This document shows, one piece after another, positions 9,408 to 17,943 of a DNA stretch of 64,000 nt. The stretch is from NCBI RefSeq assembly GCF_018070045.1, contig NZ_JAGPYK010000006.1:273874-337873 (forward strand), in the 5' to 3' direction. This stretch comes from Micromonospora sp. U21 (lineage in GTDB: Bacteria; Actinomycetota; Actinomycetes; Mycobacteriales; Micromonosporaceae). Positions within the stretch are counted from its first letter, which is position 1, and each line of letters opens with the position of its first letter. The notes under the pieces were generated by a model. The model made no database searches and was not told where the DNA came from. It saw only the letters and a list, made by a program, of their open reading frames with translations. Made by a program: the position numbers and the translations under genes.

Positions 9408-9653
9408 GTGCTGAAATGGATCGTGCTCGCGGTGGTGCTGCTCCCTCTCGTGGCGCTCGCGCTGGCCGTGCGTCCGGTGCTGACCCGACTGCCCCGGCTG
9501 CGCCACGCCGCGGTGGCGCTGCAACGACGGGCCGCCGAGGCCGAGGCGCTGCGGGACACCGCCGAGGCGTTGCAGCTCCGCGCGGAGGGCGTTCAGCGCC
9601 AGCTCGACACCACCCAGCAGCGTCTCGCCGTGATCCGGGCCAGGCGCGGCTGA
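9408..9653 (+). CDS. Small membrane-anchored coiled-coil protein, unknown
   Basis: An 81-aa protein with one N-terminal transmembrane segment (residues 3-24, LKWIVLAVVLLPLVALALAV) followed by an Ala/Glu/Arg-rich helix with heptad character (residues 35-80), so it probably has a coiled coil on the cytoplasmic side. The GTG start is supported by the -10 box seven bases upstream. It lies between pafC and tatA on the same strand. I do not recognise a named family. Small proteins of this build next to pafBC are common in Actinobacteria. Confidence 0.75.
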   Translation: MLKWIVLAVVLLPLVALALAVRPVLTRLPRLRHAAVALQRRAAEAEALRDTAEALQLRAEGVQRQLDTTQQRLAVIRARRG

Positions 9654-9857
9654 TCGATCCCCGGCGAGGCGCCGCCCCCGGTCGGGGCGGGCCGCTGCGG
9701 TGGCGACGGCTCCGCGATGGTTGACTGATCATCGCGGTTGGTCAAGACTTCACCGGCCGGGCCGCGACGACTGCCCCCGGCAGGTGGCAACCGGCCGATC
9801 CGCACGTACGATGGGCTGCGTACCGCCCCCGGACACACAGAGCGACTGGAGCTTCTC

Positions 9858-10151
9858 ATGGGTGCCCTCAAGCCGTGGCACATCGCGGTTCTCGTGGTTG
9901 TGCTGATCCTGCTCTTCGGTGCGAAGCGGCTTCCCGACGCGGCCCGCTCGCTGGGTCGTTCGCTGCGGATCATCAAGGCCGAGACCAAGAGCCTGCAGGA
10001 CGACGACCGCGACCTCGCCGAGAAGGCCGACGCGCAGGCCGGCTACCAGCCGCTGCCGCCCCAGGTCGGGCAGCCGCAGCAGGCGCCGTACCACCAGGCG
10101 CCGCCGCAGCAGCCGGTCGCCGACCCGGTGCACCGCGTCCGCGACAACTGA
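9858..10151 (+). CDS. tatA: Sec-independent translocase subunit TatA
   Basis: Pore-forming subunit of the twin-arginine export system, which carries folded proteins across the membrane. The protein is 97 aa, with one N-terminal transmembrane helix (residues 5-20, [16 protein letters not shown]), the [19 protein letters not shown] hinge and amphipathic helix typical of TatA, and a Gln/Pro-rich cytoplasmic tail. The ATG at 9858 is chosen over upstream codons because GGAG lies about seven bases before it and the family begins at this point. tatC follows after 18 bases. TatB is not here, and many actinomycetes encode it elsewhere. Confidence 0.95.
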   Translation: MGALKPWHIAVLVVVLILLFGAKRLPDAARSLGRSLRIIKAETKSLQDDDRDLAEKADAQAGYQPLPPQVGQPQQAPYHQAPPQQPVADPVHRVRDN

Positions 10152-10169
10152 CCGAGAGGCCCGAGAACC

Positions 10170-11123
10170 GTGGCCTTCGCACTGCGTAAACGCGGCCCGC
10201 GCGCCTTCGAGCGCGCCGCCGACGGCTCGATGACGCTCATCGAGCACGTCCGCGAGTTGCGCGACCGCCTGTTCCGCGCCTCGCTGGCGATCGTGGTCGG
10301 TCTGATCGTTGGCTACTTCCTGGCGCAGCCGGCGTTCAACCTGCTCAAGGAGCCCTACTGCAGCCTGCCGGATGCCACTGACGCACTCGGCAACTGCCGG
10401 TCGTTCCTTCAGCTGTCGCCCGCGGACGGGTTCATCCTGAAGTTGAAGCTGGCGCTGTGGATCGGCCTGATCGTCGGCGCACCGGTCTGGCTCTACCAGC
10501 TCTGGGCCTTCATCGCGCCGGGCCTGCACCGTCACGAACGCAAGTGGGCGTACGTCTTCGTCGCGATCGCGGCCCCGCTGTTCGCCGGTGGTGCTGTCCT
10601 CGCGTACCTCGTCGTGGACAAGGGTCTCGCGTTCCTGCTGGAGGCGGGCGTGACCGGCCTCTCCACGCAGCTGGAGGTCACCCGCTACATCTCGTTCGTC
10701 ACCAACATGATCCTGTTGTTCGGGGTGGCGTTCGAGTTCCCCCTCATCCTGTTGATGCTCAACTTCACCGGCGTGGCCAGCGCCCGGCGGCTGCTGAGCT
10801 GGTGGCGGGCGGTGATCTTCATATGCTTCGCCTTCGCCGCCATCGCCACACCGGATCCGGGTCCGTTCGGCATGACGTTGCTGGCGCTCTCCCTGTCGCT
10901 GCTGTACTTCGTGGCGGTCGGGATCGCGTTCCTCAACGACAAGCGGCGCGGGCGCGGCAAGGACGTCTACGCCGGTCTCGACGACGACGAGGTGTCGCCG
11001 TTGGAGCACGACCCGGAGCCGGTCGAGGCGGGGCAGCGGATCGACGTGGGGGCGCCGGTCGGCGTACCCGAGCCGGTCGCCCCACCCGCCCCGATCGAAC
11101 GCCGCTACGACGACATGACCTGA
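10170..11123 (+). CDS. tatC: Sec-independent translocase subunit TatC
   Basis: Receptor for twin-arginine signal peptides and core of the Tat translocase. The protein is 317 aa with six predicted membrane segments. The N-terminal MTLIEHVRELRDRLFRA motif (near residue 21), the conserved FIAPGLHRHERKWA loop and the ATPDPGPFGM segment are diagnostic. The C-terminal 60 residues are acidic and Pro-rich, an actinobacterial extension. The start is a GTG, and the gene is in an operon with tatA. Confidence 0.96.
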   Translation: MAFALRKRGPRAFERAADGSMTLIEHVRELRDRLFRASLAIVVGLIVGYFLAQPAFNLLKEPYCSLPDATDALGNCRSFLQLSPADGFILKLKLALWIGLIVGAPVWLYQLWAFIAPGLHRHERKWAYVFVAIAAPLFAGGAVLAYLVVDKGLAFLLEAGVTGLSTQLEVTRYISFVTNMILLFGVAFEFPLILLMLNFTGVASARRLLSWWRAVIFICFAFAAIATPDPGPFGMTLLALSLSLLYFVAVGIAFLNDKRRGRGKDVYAGLDDDEVSPLEHDPEPVEAGQRIDVGAPVGVPEPVAPPAPIERRYDDMT

Positions 11124-11146
11124 CGGCCCCGCGCCGTCCGGTCCGC

Positions 11147-11179
11147 CGACGCCGTCCCCGCTCGCCGGGGGCGGCGTCG
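11147..11179 (+). terminator. Terminator hairpin after tatC
   Basis: A 14-bp stem (11147-11160 with 11166-11179, one T-G pair) encloses a five-base loop 24 bases after the tatC stop. There is no T tract, as is usual in high-GC actinomycetes. Confidence 0.7.
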
Positions 11180-11296
11180 CCGCGTGTGCGGGCTCGCGAT
11201 CGACGCAGTCGCCACCGCGGCGCATCACCGTGACCGCCGGGGTCAGGACCGCCGGGAGGTCGTCCGCCCCGGGTGAACGACCGGCGTCCGACCGGT

Positions 11297-11302
11297 TACC
11301 GT
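11297..11302 (+). promoter_or_regulatory. Leaderless -10 box of the lipid kinase
   Basis: TACCGT is seven bases before GTG 11310 and decides that start over a GTG at 11301, which would lie inside the box. Confidence 0.5.
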
Positions 11303-11309
11303 GCTGCCC

Positions 11310-12248
11310 GTGACCGCAGACGATCACCCGCCCAGCCCGCCCGGCCCGCTCGCCGGTGGCCCCGTCGCCGTGCTCGCCAACCCGACCGCCGGTCGGGGAC
11401 GGCACCGTGCGCTGCTGCCCCGGCTGCTGGACGGCCTGGCCGCCGCGGGTCGGCCGGTCCAGCTGCTGTCGGCGACGAGTCCCGCCGAGGCGGAGGCGGC
11501 GTGCCGCGCCGCGGTCGCCGACGGCGCCGGCGCGCTGGTCGCGATGGGCGGGGACGGCACCGTGCACCGGGCGATGCAGGCCGCCGCCGGCACCGCCGTG
11601 CCGTTCGGGGCTGTGCCGGCGGGCACCGGCAACGACTTCGCCGTCGACACCGGCTTCCCGGCCGATCCGCTGGCGGCGGTGGCGGTGATCGCCGACGCGC
11701 TGGGGGCCGGCCGGACCCACCTGGTCGACCTGGCCCGGATGACCGGCGCCGACGGCGGGGAGCGCTGGTACGGGGCGGTCCTCGCGGCCGGGTTCGACGC
11801 GATCGTCAACGAGCGGGCCAACCGGATGCGCTGGCCGCGCGGCCCTCGCCGGTACGACCTGGCGATCCTCGTCGAGCTGGCCCGGTTGCGGCCCCGGCGG
11901 TACACGCTGCGGCTGGACGGGGTGCCGCACGAGCTGGACGCGGTGCTGGTGGCGGTGGGCAACTGCCCGAGCTACGGCGGTGGGATGCGGATCTGCCCGG
12001 ACGCCGACCCGACCGACGGGCTGCTGGACGTGGTGGTGGGTGGCCGGATCGACCGGCGCACCCTGATCCGCATCAAGCCCCGCATCTACCAGGGCACCCA
12101 CGTCGGCCACCCCCTCGTGCGCAGCTACCGGGCGCGGACGGTGGAGCTGAGCGCCGAGGGCATCACCACGTACGCCGACGGTGAGCGGTCGCTGGACCTG
12201 CCGGTGACGGTCAGCGTGGTTCCGGGCGCGCTGCGGCTGCTGCGCTGA
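11310..12248 (+). CDS. Diacylglycerol/lipid kinase (YegS/DagK family)
   Basis: Phosphorylates a lipid alcohol such as diacylglycerol, recycling it to phosphatidic acid, at the cytoplasmic face of the membrane. The protein is 312 aa. The catalytic domain has the nucleotide-binding NPTAGRG start (about residue 26), the GGDGTVHRAM loop near residue 85 and the GTGNDFA motif near residue 110. The C-terminal half matches the family's second domain, with CPDADPTDGLLDVVV. The last 38 bases overlap the convergent EamA gene. The exact lipid substrate is unknown. Confidence 0.9.
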   Translation: MTADDHPPSPPGPLAGGPVAVLANPTAGRGRHRALLPRLLDGLAAAGRPVQLLSATSPAEAEAACRAAVADGAGALVAMGGDGTVHRAMQAAAGTAVPFGAVPAGTGNDFAVDTGFPADPLAAVAVIADALGAGRTHLVDLARMTGADGGERWYGAVLAAGFDAIVNERANRMRWPRGPRRYDLAILVELARLRPRRYTLRLDGVPHELDAVLVAVGNCPSYGGGMRICPDADPTDGLLDVVVGGRIDRRTLIRIKPRIYQGTHVGHPLVRSYRARTVELSAEGITTYADGERSLDLPVTVSVVPGALRLLR

Positions 12249-13122
12249 CCCGCACCGCCCCGATGCTGGCGGCGATGACCAGCACGATGGCGGCACACTC
12301 CAGCAACGTCAGCGCCTGTCGCAGCACCAGCCAACCGGCCAGCGTGGCGATGGCCGGGCCGAGGCTCATCAGCACCGCGAAGGTGGCGGTGGGCATCCGG
12401 CGCAGCGCCAGCAGCTCCAGGGTGTACGGCAGCCCGGAGGCGAGCACCGCGAGGGCCGTGCCGAGCGCCAGCACGGCCGGGTCGAGCAGCACCGCACCGC
12501 CGTCGATGATGCCGAGGGGCAGGGTGAGCAGCGCGGCGAGGGTGAGCGCCAGGGCCAGCCCGTCCGCGCCCGGGAACCGGCCGCCGACCCGGGCGCTGAG
12601 CACGATGTACGCGGCCCACATGGCGCCCGCGCCGAACGCGAAGGCCACCCCCGCCGGGTTCAGTCGGTCGAAGCCGCCCTGTCCGAGCAGCGCCACCCCG
12701 GCCAGCGCCAGCCCCGCCCAGCACCAACTGGCCCGCCGCCGGGCGGTGAACACCGACAGCGCCAGCGGGCCGAGCACCTCCAGGGTCACCGCCGGGCCCA
12801 GCGGGATCCGCTCGATGGCCTGGTAGAACAGCGAGTTCATGCCGGCCAGCGCCAGCCCGAACGCGCCCGCCGCGGCCCAGGCCCCCCGGTCGTACCCGCG
12901 CAGTCGGGGCCGGCACACCATGAGCAGCAGCAGGGCCGAGATGGTCAGTCGCAGGGTCACCGCGCCGGCCACCCCGGTACGCGGGAAGAGCAACGCGGCC
13001 ACGGCGGAGCCGAACTGCACCGACACGGCCCCACCGAGCACCAGCCCCACGGCGGCGACGCCACCCTGCCGGGCTGTTGGCGTGTCGGCCGGCGGTGGCG
13101 TGGGCAGCAGGATCTCGGTCAC
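12211..13122 (-). CDS. EamA-family transporter (RhtA-like)
   Basis: A drug/metabolite-type inner membrane exporter of 303 aa, with ten predicted helices in two EamA repeats (residues about 20-150 and 160-295). It is related to the threonine/homoserine exporter RhtA. The NSLFYQAIERIPLGPAVTLE segment and the second-repeat YTLELLALRRMPTATFAVL segment are typical. GTG 13122 is chosen because TACCGT is seven bases upstream; GTG 13128 is an alternative. It overlaps the lipid kinase tail-to-tail by 38 bases. Confidence 0.88.
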   Translation of the reverse strand: MTEILLPTPPPADTPTARQGGVAAVGLVLGGAVSVQFGSAVAALLFPRTGVAGAVTLRLTISALLLLMVCRPRLRGYDRGAWAAAGAFGLALAGMNSLFYQAIERIPLGPAVTLEVLGPLALSVFTARRRASWCWAGLALAGVALLGQGGFDRLNPAGVAFAFGAGAMWAAYIVLSARVGGRFPGADGLALALTLAALLTLPLGIIDGGAVLLDPAVLALGTALAVLASGLPYTLELLALRRMPTATFAVLMSLGPAIATLAGWLVLRQALTLLECAAIVLVIAASIGAVRVSAAAAARPEPR

Positions 13123-13129
13123 GGGCACG

Positions 13130-13135
13130 ACGGTA
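13130..13135 (-). promoter_or_regulatory. Leaderless -10 box of the EamA gene
   Basis: TACCGT on the minus strand ends seven bases before the GTG at 13122. Confidence 0.5.
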
Positions 13136-13384
13136 GGCGCTCGGCTCCGGCTACCTTGCGTCGGTGTCCACCTGCAGAAAGGCGCGCCTTCCCAGTCGGC
13201 TCGTGGCGAGGGTCGGGTTCGCTGCCGTTCGCCTGGCTCGCGGATATGGGGAACCCGAGAGTCTCGATGGGCGGCTACCCCGCTCGGAACAGGAACCGTC
13301 TGAAGCCCCGACCGCTCTGCTCGTGCGCCGGGGGACCGCAAGCCGACACGGCCGTAAGTGTTCGCCAACGTGGTGCTACCGGCG

Positions 13385-13390
13385 TACGGT
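13385..13390 (+). promoter_or_regulatory. Leaderless -10 box of the toxin-antitoxin pair
   Basis: TACGGT sits seven bases before ATG 13398. The roughly 270 bases upstream of it, back to the EamA start, contain no gene I can support. Confidence 0.5.
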
Positions 13391-13397
13391 CCCTGGT

Positions 13398-13706
13398 ATG
13401 ACGAGCGCGATGCGGAAACTGTCGATCTCCGTGCCACCCGACGTGGCTGAGCGCCTGGAGCGCGAGTCCAACGCTAGCGCCTACATCACCCAGGCCGTCC
13501 GTGACCGGATGCGGCTGGACGCCCTGGACGCGGAGCTGGCCCACCAGGGCATCCCGATCACCGAGCAGGGCGTGGCCGAGGCGCGCGCCCGCCGGGCTGC
13601 CGTGGAGGCCGACTGGTCGCCGGAGCGCCGCCGCGCCCTTCGCGAGCGGGCCCGCCAGCACGCGCTGGGCGCCGCCGCCGGCACGCTCGAACAACCGGCG
13701 GCGTGA
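13398..13706 (+). CDS. Antitoxin-like protein of a VapBC-type pair
   Basis: A 102-aa protein beginning with a short beta strand and helices suited to a ribbon-helix-helix DNA-binding fold (MRKLSISVPPDVAERLERES, residues 5-24), followed by a charged helical tail that would wrap the toxin. Its stop overlaps the GTG of the downstream PIN-like gene by four bases, the usual arrangement of antitoxin then toxin. Repression of its own promoter through the N-terminal domain is expected from the family but not shown by a visible operator. Confidence 0.78.
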   Translation: MTSAMRKLSISVPPDVAERLERESNASAYITQAVRDRMRLDALDAELAHQGIPITEQGVAEARARRAAVEADWSPERRRALRERARQHALGAAAGTLEQPAA

Positions 13707-14101
13707 GCCCCGAGGACGACCGCCCGGTCCGGCTCGTGCTGGACCGGTCGGCACTGCTGGCGTACCTGGCGGGATCGGTGCATGTCGGGGAGCCGCTGCA
13801 CGAGGTCATCCAGGACCGCAACAGGTTTGGCGTCACCGCCGTGACCGCGGCGGAGGCGCTGGCGATCGTCAGCGACCCGAAGGAACGGGCGACCCTGCAC
13901 CGGCTGCTGAACCTGGACGCCTGCGAGGTGCTCTCGACCGAGGGGCGCTCCTGGCACGAACTCAGCTTCTGGCGCACGGTGACGGGCCGTGCCGATCTGG
14001 CCACCACAGCGCTGGCCGTCCTCGAGCACGACGCCTCGATCCTCACCGGGGAGGACCGGTACGGCGACGGTGAGCTACCGGTGATTCACATTCCCGACTG
14101 A
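13703..14101 (+). CDS. PIN-domain toxin-like ribonuclease (VapC-like)
   Basis: A 132-aa protein with a PIN-domain pattern: an N-terminal LVLDRSALLAYLAG (first acidic residue near 14), a central TAAEALAI Glu, and a C-terminal RADLATTALAVLEHDASILTGE with the last Asp residues. Such proteins cut tRNA or rRNA when freed from their antitoxin. The GTG start overlaps the antitoxin stop. The PIN signature is degenerate compared with classic VapC, so the activity is inferred. Confidence 0.75.
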   Translation: MSPEDDRPVRLVLDRSALLAYLAGSVHVGEPLHEVIQDRNRFGVTAVTAAEALAIVSDPKERATLHRLLNLDACEVLSTEGRSWHELSFWRTVTGRADLATTALAVLEHDASILTGEDRYGDGELPVIHIPD

Positions 14102-14119
14102 CGGCACACAAACCGCCGG

Positions 14120-14890
14120 TCAGGCCGGCAGGGCGAGGTCGAGCACCGCGCCCAGCCCGTTCTCCCGGCCCGGCTCGGCTGCCGGGAGCACCAGCACCGA
14201 GCAGCCGGCGGCCACCGCGCCCGCGTCCGCCGGGGTGTCACCGACCATCAGGGTCTGCTCCGGGTCGACGCCCAGCATGCCGCAGGCACGCCAGAAGATC
14301 GCCGGGTCGGGTTTGCAGCGCCCCACCTCGTAGGAGAGCACGAACGCGTCGACCAGCCCGGTCAGGCCCCAGGCGTCGAAGTGCGGTCGCAGGTCGAAGC
14401 CGATGTTGCTGACCACCGCCACCCGCACGCCGGCCTCGCGCAGTGCGGTCAGGGTGGGGGCGGTGTCCGGGTACGGCAGCCAGCCCTCGGCGATCAGGAG
14501 CCGCTCGTAGAGGGCCTCGGCGAAGCCCTCGATGCCCGCGTCGACGGTCTCGGCCAGACCGGTATACGCACCTCGGTGGGCGTGCGGGTAGAGGTCCCGG
14601 TCGGCCCACAGCTCGGCCAGCCGGGGCGGCACCCGGGCCGGCAGTGGCCCGCCGGCCCGCCCGGCGGTCAGCAACCGGTCGGCCAGTGAGGTGGCCCGGA
14701 CCCGATCCAGGGTGGCCCCGCATGCCGTCGCGGCCTTCAGCACCCACTGCCGCGGCTCCTCCACCTGGGCCAGGGTGCCGTGGAAGTCGAAGAGCACCGC
14801 CTTCACGGGCCGTCGGGACGCCCGGGGGACGGCGGCGTCCTCGGCGCTTCCCGGCGGACGAGTCTGGGGCGGTTCGGCATGGTCCGGCAC
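14120..14890 (-). CDS. HAD-family hydrolase (phosphatase)
   Basis: A haloacid-dehalogenase-superfamily phosphatase of about 256 aa. Motif I is VLFDFHGTLAQ, in which the second Asp of the usual DxD is His. Motif II is VAVVSNIGFD, and motifs III-IV are KPDPAIF and MVGDTPADAGAV. The residue change in motif I may weaken ordinary phosphatase chemistry or mark a subfamily. GTG 14890 is chosen because TAGGGT is seven bases upstream; longer in-frame starts reach 14959 and a shorter one is at 14806. The first 28 residues are Pro-rich and not conserved-looking. It is transcribed away from helY. Confidence 0.85.
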   Translation of the reverse strand: MPDHAEPPQTRPPGSAEDAAVPRASRRPVKAVLFDFHGTLAQVEEPRQWVLKAATACGATLDRVRATSLADRLLTAGRAGGPLPARVPPRLAELWADRDLYPHAHRGAYTGLAETVDAGIEGFAEALYERLLIAEGWLPYPDTAPTLTALREAGVRVAVVSNIGFDLRPHFDAWGLTGLVDAFVLSYEVGRCKPDPAIFWRACGMLGVDPEQTLMVGDTPADAGAVAAGCSVLVLPAAEPGRENGLGAVLDLALPA

Positions 14891-14897
14891 GCCGTGC

Positions 14898-14903
14898 ACC
14901 CTA
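14898..14903 (-). promoter_or_regulatory. Leaderless -10 box of the HAD gene
   Basis: TAGGGT on the minus strand is seven bases before the GTG at 14890. Confidence 0.45.
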
Positions 14904-14963
14904 CCGACCGCCGCCGACGGCCCCTCCGCACGGCCTTGTCGGGTGTCGTGTCCCGGCACGCAC

Positions 14964-14969
14964 TAATCT
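14964..14969 (+). promoter_or_regulatory. Leaderless -10 box of helY
   Basis: TAATCT lies seven bases before ATG 14977, with no Shine-Dalgarno sequence. Confidence 0.6.
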
Positions 14970-14976
14970 TGGTGAC

Positions 14977-17778
14977 ATGTCGAGTCCCGCCGAGCGGTAC
15001 GTCGCGGCGCGCCGCCGGGCCGCGCAGGCCTCAGAGTTCCCGGCGCTGGACGAGTTCGCCCTTGACCTGGGGTTCGATCTCGACGACTTCCAGCGGGAGG
15101 CGTGCCAGTCCCTGGAGCGGGGCAGCGGGGTGCTGGTCTGCGCCCCGACCGGCGCCGGCAAGACCGTGGTCGGCGAGTTCGCCGTACACCTGGCGCTGCG
15201 GGGGCGGCCCGGCGACCCGGCGGCGGCCGACGAGCCGGGGGCACCGCCGACCCGGCGCAAGTGCTTCTACACCACGCCGATCAAGGCGCTGTCCAACCAG
15301 AAGTACCACGACCTGGTCGCCCGGTACGGCGCCGAGCAGGTCGGCCTGCTCACCGGCGACAACGCCATCAACGGCGACGCGCCGGTGGTCGTGATGACCA
15401 CCGAGGTGCTGCGCAACATGCTCTACGCGGGCTCCAGCACCCTGCGGGGGCTGGCCTACGTGGTGATGGACGAGGTGCACTACCTCGCCGACCGGTTCCG
15501 CGGCGGGGTGTGGGAAGAGGTGATCATCCACCTGCCCGCCTCGGTCACCCTGGTGTCGTTGTCGGCGACCGTCTCCAACGCCGAGGAGTTCGCCGACTGG
15601 CTGGTCACCGTGCGCGGCGAGACCGCGGTGGTGGTCAGCGAGCACCGGCCGGTGCCGCTGTGGCAGCACATGCTGGTCGGCAAGCGGATGTTCGACCTGT
15701 TCCACGACGCCGACGCGGCCCGCAAGCACGACGTGCACCCGGAGCTGCTGCGCTACACCCGCGACACCATGCGCCGCCTGGAGCTGGGCGAGGGCCGCAG
15801 CGCCGGGCCCGGCTCCGGCCGGCGCGGCCCGCGCTGGCGCGGCCCGATGCGCCCGGACATCGTCGACCGGCTGGACCGGGAGGGTCTGCTCCCGGCGATC
15901 CTGTTCATCTTCAGCCGGGCCGGCTGCGCCGCCGCGGTGCAGCAGTGCCTCGCCGCCGGGCTGCGGCTCACCTCGCCCGAGGAGCGGGCCGAGATCCGCC
16001 GGGTGGTCGAGTCCCGGGTCACCGCCATCCCCGGCGAGGACCTGACGGTGCTGGGCTACTGGGAGTGGCTCGACGGGTTGGAGCGCGGCCTGGCCGCCCA
16101 CCACGCCGGCATGCTCCCGGTGTTCAAGGAGATCGTCGAGGAGCTGTTCGTCCGCGGCCTGGTCAAGGCGGTCTTCGCCACCGAGACCCTCGCGCTGGGC
16201 ATCAACATGCCGGCCCGCTGCGTGGTCCTGGAACGGCTGGTCAAATACAACGGCGAAGCCCACGTCGACCTGACCCCGGGGGAGTACACGCAGCTCACCG
16301 GACGGGCCGGCCGGCGCGGCATCGACGTGGAGGGGCACGCCGTGGCGGTGTGGTCCCCGGAGACCGACCCGCGGCACGTGGCCGGGCTCGCCTCCACCCG
16401 GACCTACCCGCTGCGCTCCAGCTTCCGGCCCTCGTACAACATGGCGGTGAACCTCGTCGGCACGGTCGGCGCGGAGCCGGCCCGGGCCCTGCTGGAGTCC
16501 TCGTTCGCCCAGTTCCAGGCGGACCGGTCGGTGGTCGGCCTGGCCCGGCAGGTGCAGCGCAACACCGAGACCATCGAGGCGTACGGCGCGGAGGCCGCCT
16601 GCCACCACGGCGACTTCGACGAGTACTTCGCCCTGCGGGTGGCGATCGCCGACCGGGAGAAGGCCATCGCCCGGCAGGGGCAGACCCAGCGCAAGGCCGC
16701 CGCGGTGGCCTCGCTGGAGCGGCTGCGGATCGGCGATGTGATCCGGGTGCCGGCGGGCCGGCGGGCCGGGCTGGCCGTGGTGCTGGACCCGGCGACCGGC
16801 GGCTTCGGCGAGCCCCGGCCGCTGGTGCTCACCCAGGACCGTTGGGCCGGGCGGGTCAGCCCGGGCGACTTCACCACCCCGGCCGAGGTGCTGGCCCGGA
16901 TCCGGGTGCCCAAGCACTTCAACCACCGCTCGCCGGCCGCCCGGCGCGACCTCGCCGCCGAGGTCAGCGGCACCGGCCTGGACCGGCACGGCGGCCGGCG
17001 GGGTGGCCGTTCCCGGCAGGTGGCCGGCGAGGACCACCGGCTCACCCAGCTCCGCACCGAGCTGCGTCACCACCCCTGCCACGCCTGCCCGGAGCGGGAG
17101 GAGCACGCCCGCTGGGCCGAGCGGCGCCGGCGGTTGGAGCGCGACACCGAGGAGTTGCGCGAGCGGGTCTCCGGCCGTACCGGGTCCCTCGCGCGGACAT
17201 TCGACCGGATCGTGGCGCTGCTGACCGACCGCGGCTACCTCACCGGCGAAGGCGCGGTCACCGACGCCGGTCGGATGCTCGGCCGGATCTGGACGGAAGC
17301 GGACCTGCTGGTCGCCGAGTGCCTGCGCCGGGGGGTGTGGGACGGGCTGTCGCCGGCCGAGCTGGCCGCCGCCGTGTCCGTGGTGGTCTTCGAGGCGCGC
17401 CGCGACGTCGACGAGCGGGCGTCGCTGCCGCGCGGGCCGGTGGCCGACGCGGTAGACGAGACGCTCAAGCTGTGGGGCGAGATCGAGGCCGACGAGGCGG
17501 CGCGCGGGTTGACCGCGACCCGGGAGCCGGACCTCGGCTTCGCCTGGCCGGTCTACCGGTGGGCCCGTGGTGACGCGCTGGCCAAGGTGCTCGGCAGTGG
17601 TCACGAGATCGACGGTGAGATGCCGGCCGGCGACTTCGTCCGCTGGGCGCGCCAGGTGGTCGACCTGCTGGGCCAGCTGGCCGACTCCGGCGGCGCGTCA
17701 CCGGACCTGCGCTCCACCGCCCGGCAGGCGATCGCGGCCATCAACCGAGGTGTGCTGGCGTACCACACCTCCGCCTGA
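14977..17778 (+). CDS. helY: DEAD/DEAH-box RNA helicase, Ski2/Mtr4-like HelY
   Basis: A large ATP-dependent helicase (933 aa) of the Ski2-like group, probably acting on RNA. The order of motifs is clear: Walker A CAPTGAGKTVVGE (about residue 50), VMDEVHYLADRFRGG (motif II, near 165), LSATVSN (motif III), EKCIN-equivalent helicase C region with ALGINMPARCVV, and QLTGRAGRRGID (motif VI, near 445). The C-terminal third matches the DSHCT-type domain. It is conserved near pafBC-tatAC in Actinobacteria, which is the arrangement here. Confidence 0.95.
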   Translation: MSSPAERYVAARRRAAQASEFPALDEFALDLGFDLDDFQREACQSLERGSGVLVCAPTGAGKTVVGEFAVHLALRGRPGDPAAADEPGAPPTRRKCFYTTPIKALSNQKYHDLVARYGAEQVGLLTGDNAINGDAPVVVMTTEVLRNMLYAGSSTLRGLAYVVMDEVHYLADRFRGGVWEEVIIHLPASVTLVSLSATVSNAEEFADWLVTVRGETAVVVSEHRPVPLWQHMLVGKRMFDLFHDADAARKHDVHPELLRYTRDTMRRLELGEGRSAGPGSGRRGPRWRGPMRPDIVDRLDREGLLPAILFIFSRAGCAAAVQQCLAAGLRLTSPEERAEIRRVVESRVTAIPGEDLTVLGYWEWLDGLERGLAAHHAGMLPVFKEIVEELFVRGLVKAVFATETLALGINMPARCVVLERLVKYNGEAHVDLTPGEYTQLTGRAGRRGIDVEGHAVAVWSPETDPRHVAGLASTRTYPLRSSFRPSYNMAVNLVGTVGAEPARALLESSFAQFQADRSVVGLARQVQRNTETIEAYGAEAACHHGDFDEYFALRVAIADREKAIARQGQTQRKAAAVASLERLRIGDVIRVPAGRRAGLAVVLDPATGGFGEPRPLVLTQDRWAGRVSPGDFTTPAEVLARIRVPKHFNHRSPAARRDLAAEVSGTGLDRHGGRRGGRSRQVAGEDHRLTQLRTELRHHPCHACPEREEHARWAERRRRLERDTEELRERVSGRTGSLARTFDRIVALLTDRGYLTGEGAVTDAGRMLGRIWTEADLLVAECLRRGVWDGLSPAELAAAVSVVVFEARRDVDERASLPRGPVADAVDETLKLWGEIEADEAARGLTATREPDLGFAWPVYRWARGDALAKVLGSGHEIDGEMPAGDFVRWARQVVDLLGQLADSGGASPDLRSTARQAIAAINRGVLAYHTSA

Positions 17779-17828
17779 TCATCACTTTCGGTCACCGTTG
17801 TCGGCGAACCGACGCATCGGACCGTCAC

Positions 17829-17869
17829 CGCGACAGCACCCCCCGGATAGACCGGGGGGTGCTGTCGCG
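17829..17869. terminator. Perfect 18-bp terminator hairpin after helY
   Basis: CGCGACAGCACCCCCCGG (17829-17846) and its exact complement (17852-17869) flank a five-base loop, about 50 bases after the helY stop. It is a very strong factor-independent stop despite having no T run. Confidence 0.85.
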
Positions 17870-17943
17870 CCTGTTCGGAGCACCCCTGATCATTGCCCGG
17901 GCGCTTCGTTTACGCGCCGGTAACGAATGGGGAGATGGCCGCC

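Noticed and set aside
9750..12296. 848-codon open frame antisense to tatA, tatC and the lipid kinase
   Set aside because: The three sense genes are strongly recognised; the antisense frame has no motif.
15031..17604. 857-codon open frame antisense to helY
   Set aside because: It is a mirror of the helY codon bias, with no domain and no start signal.
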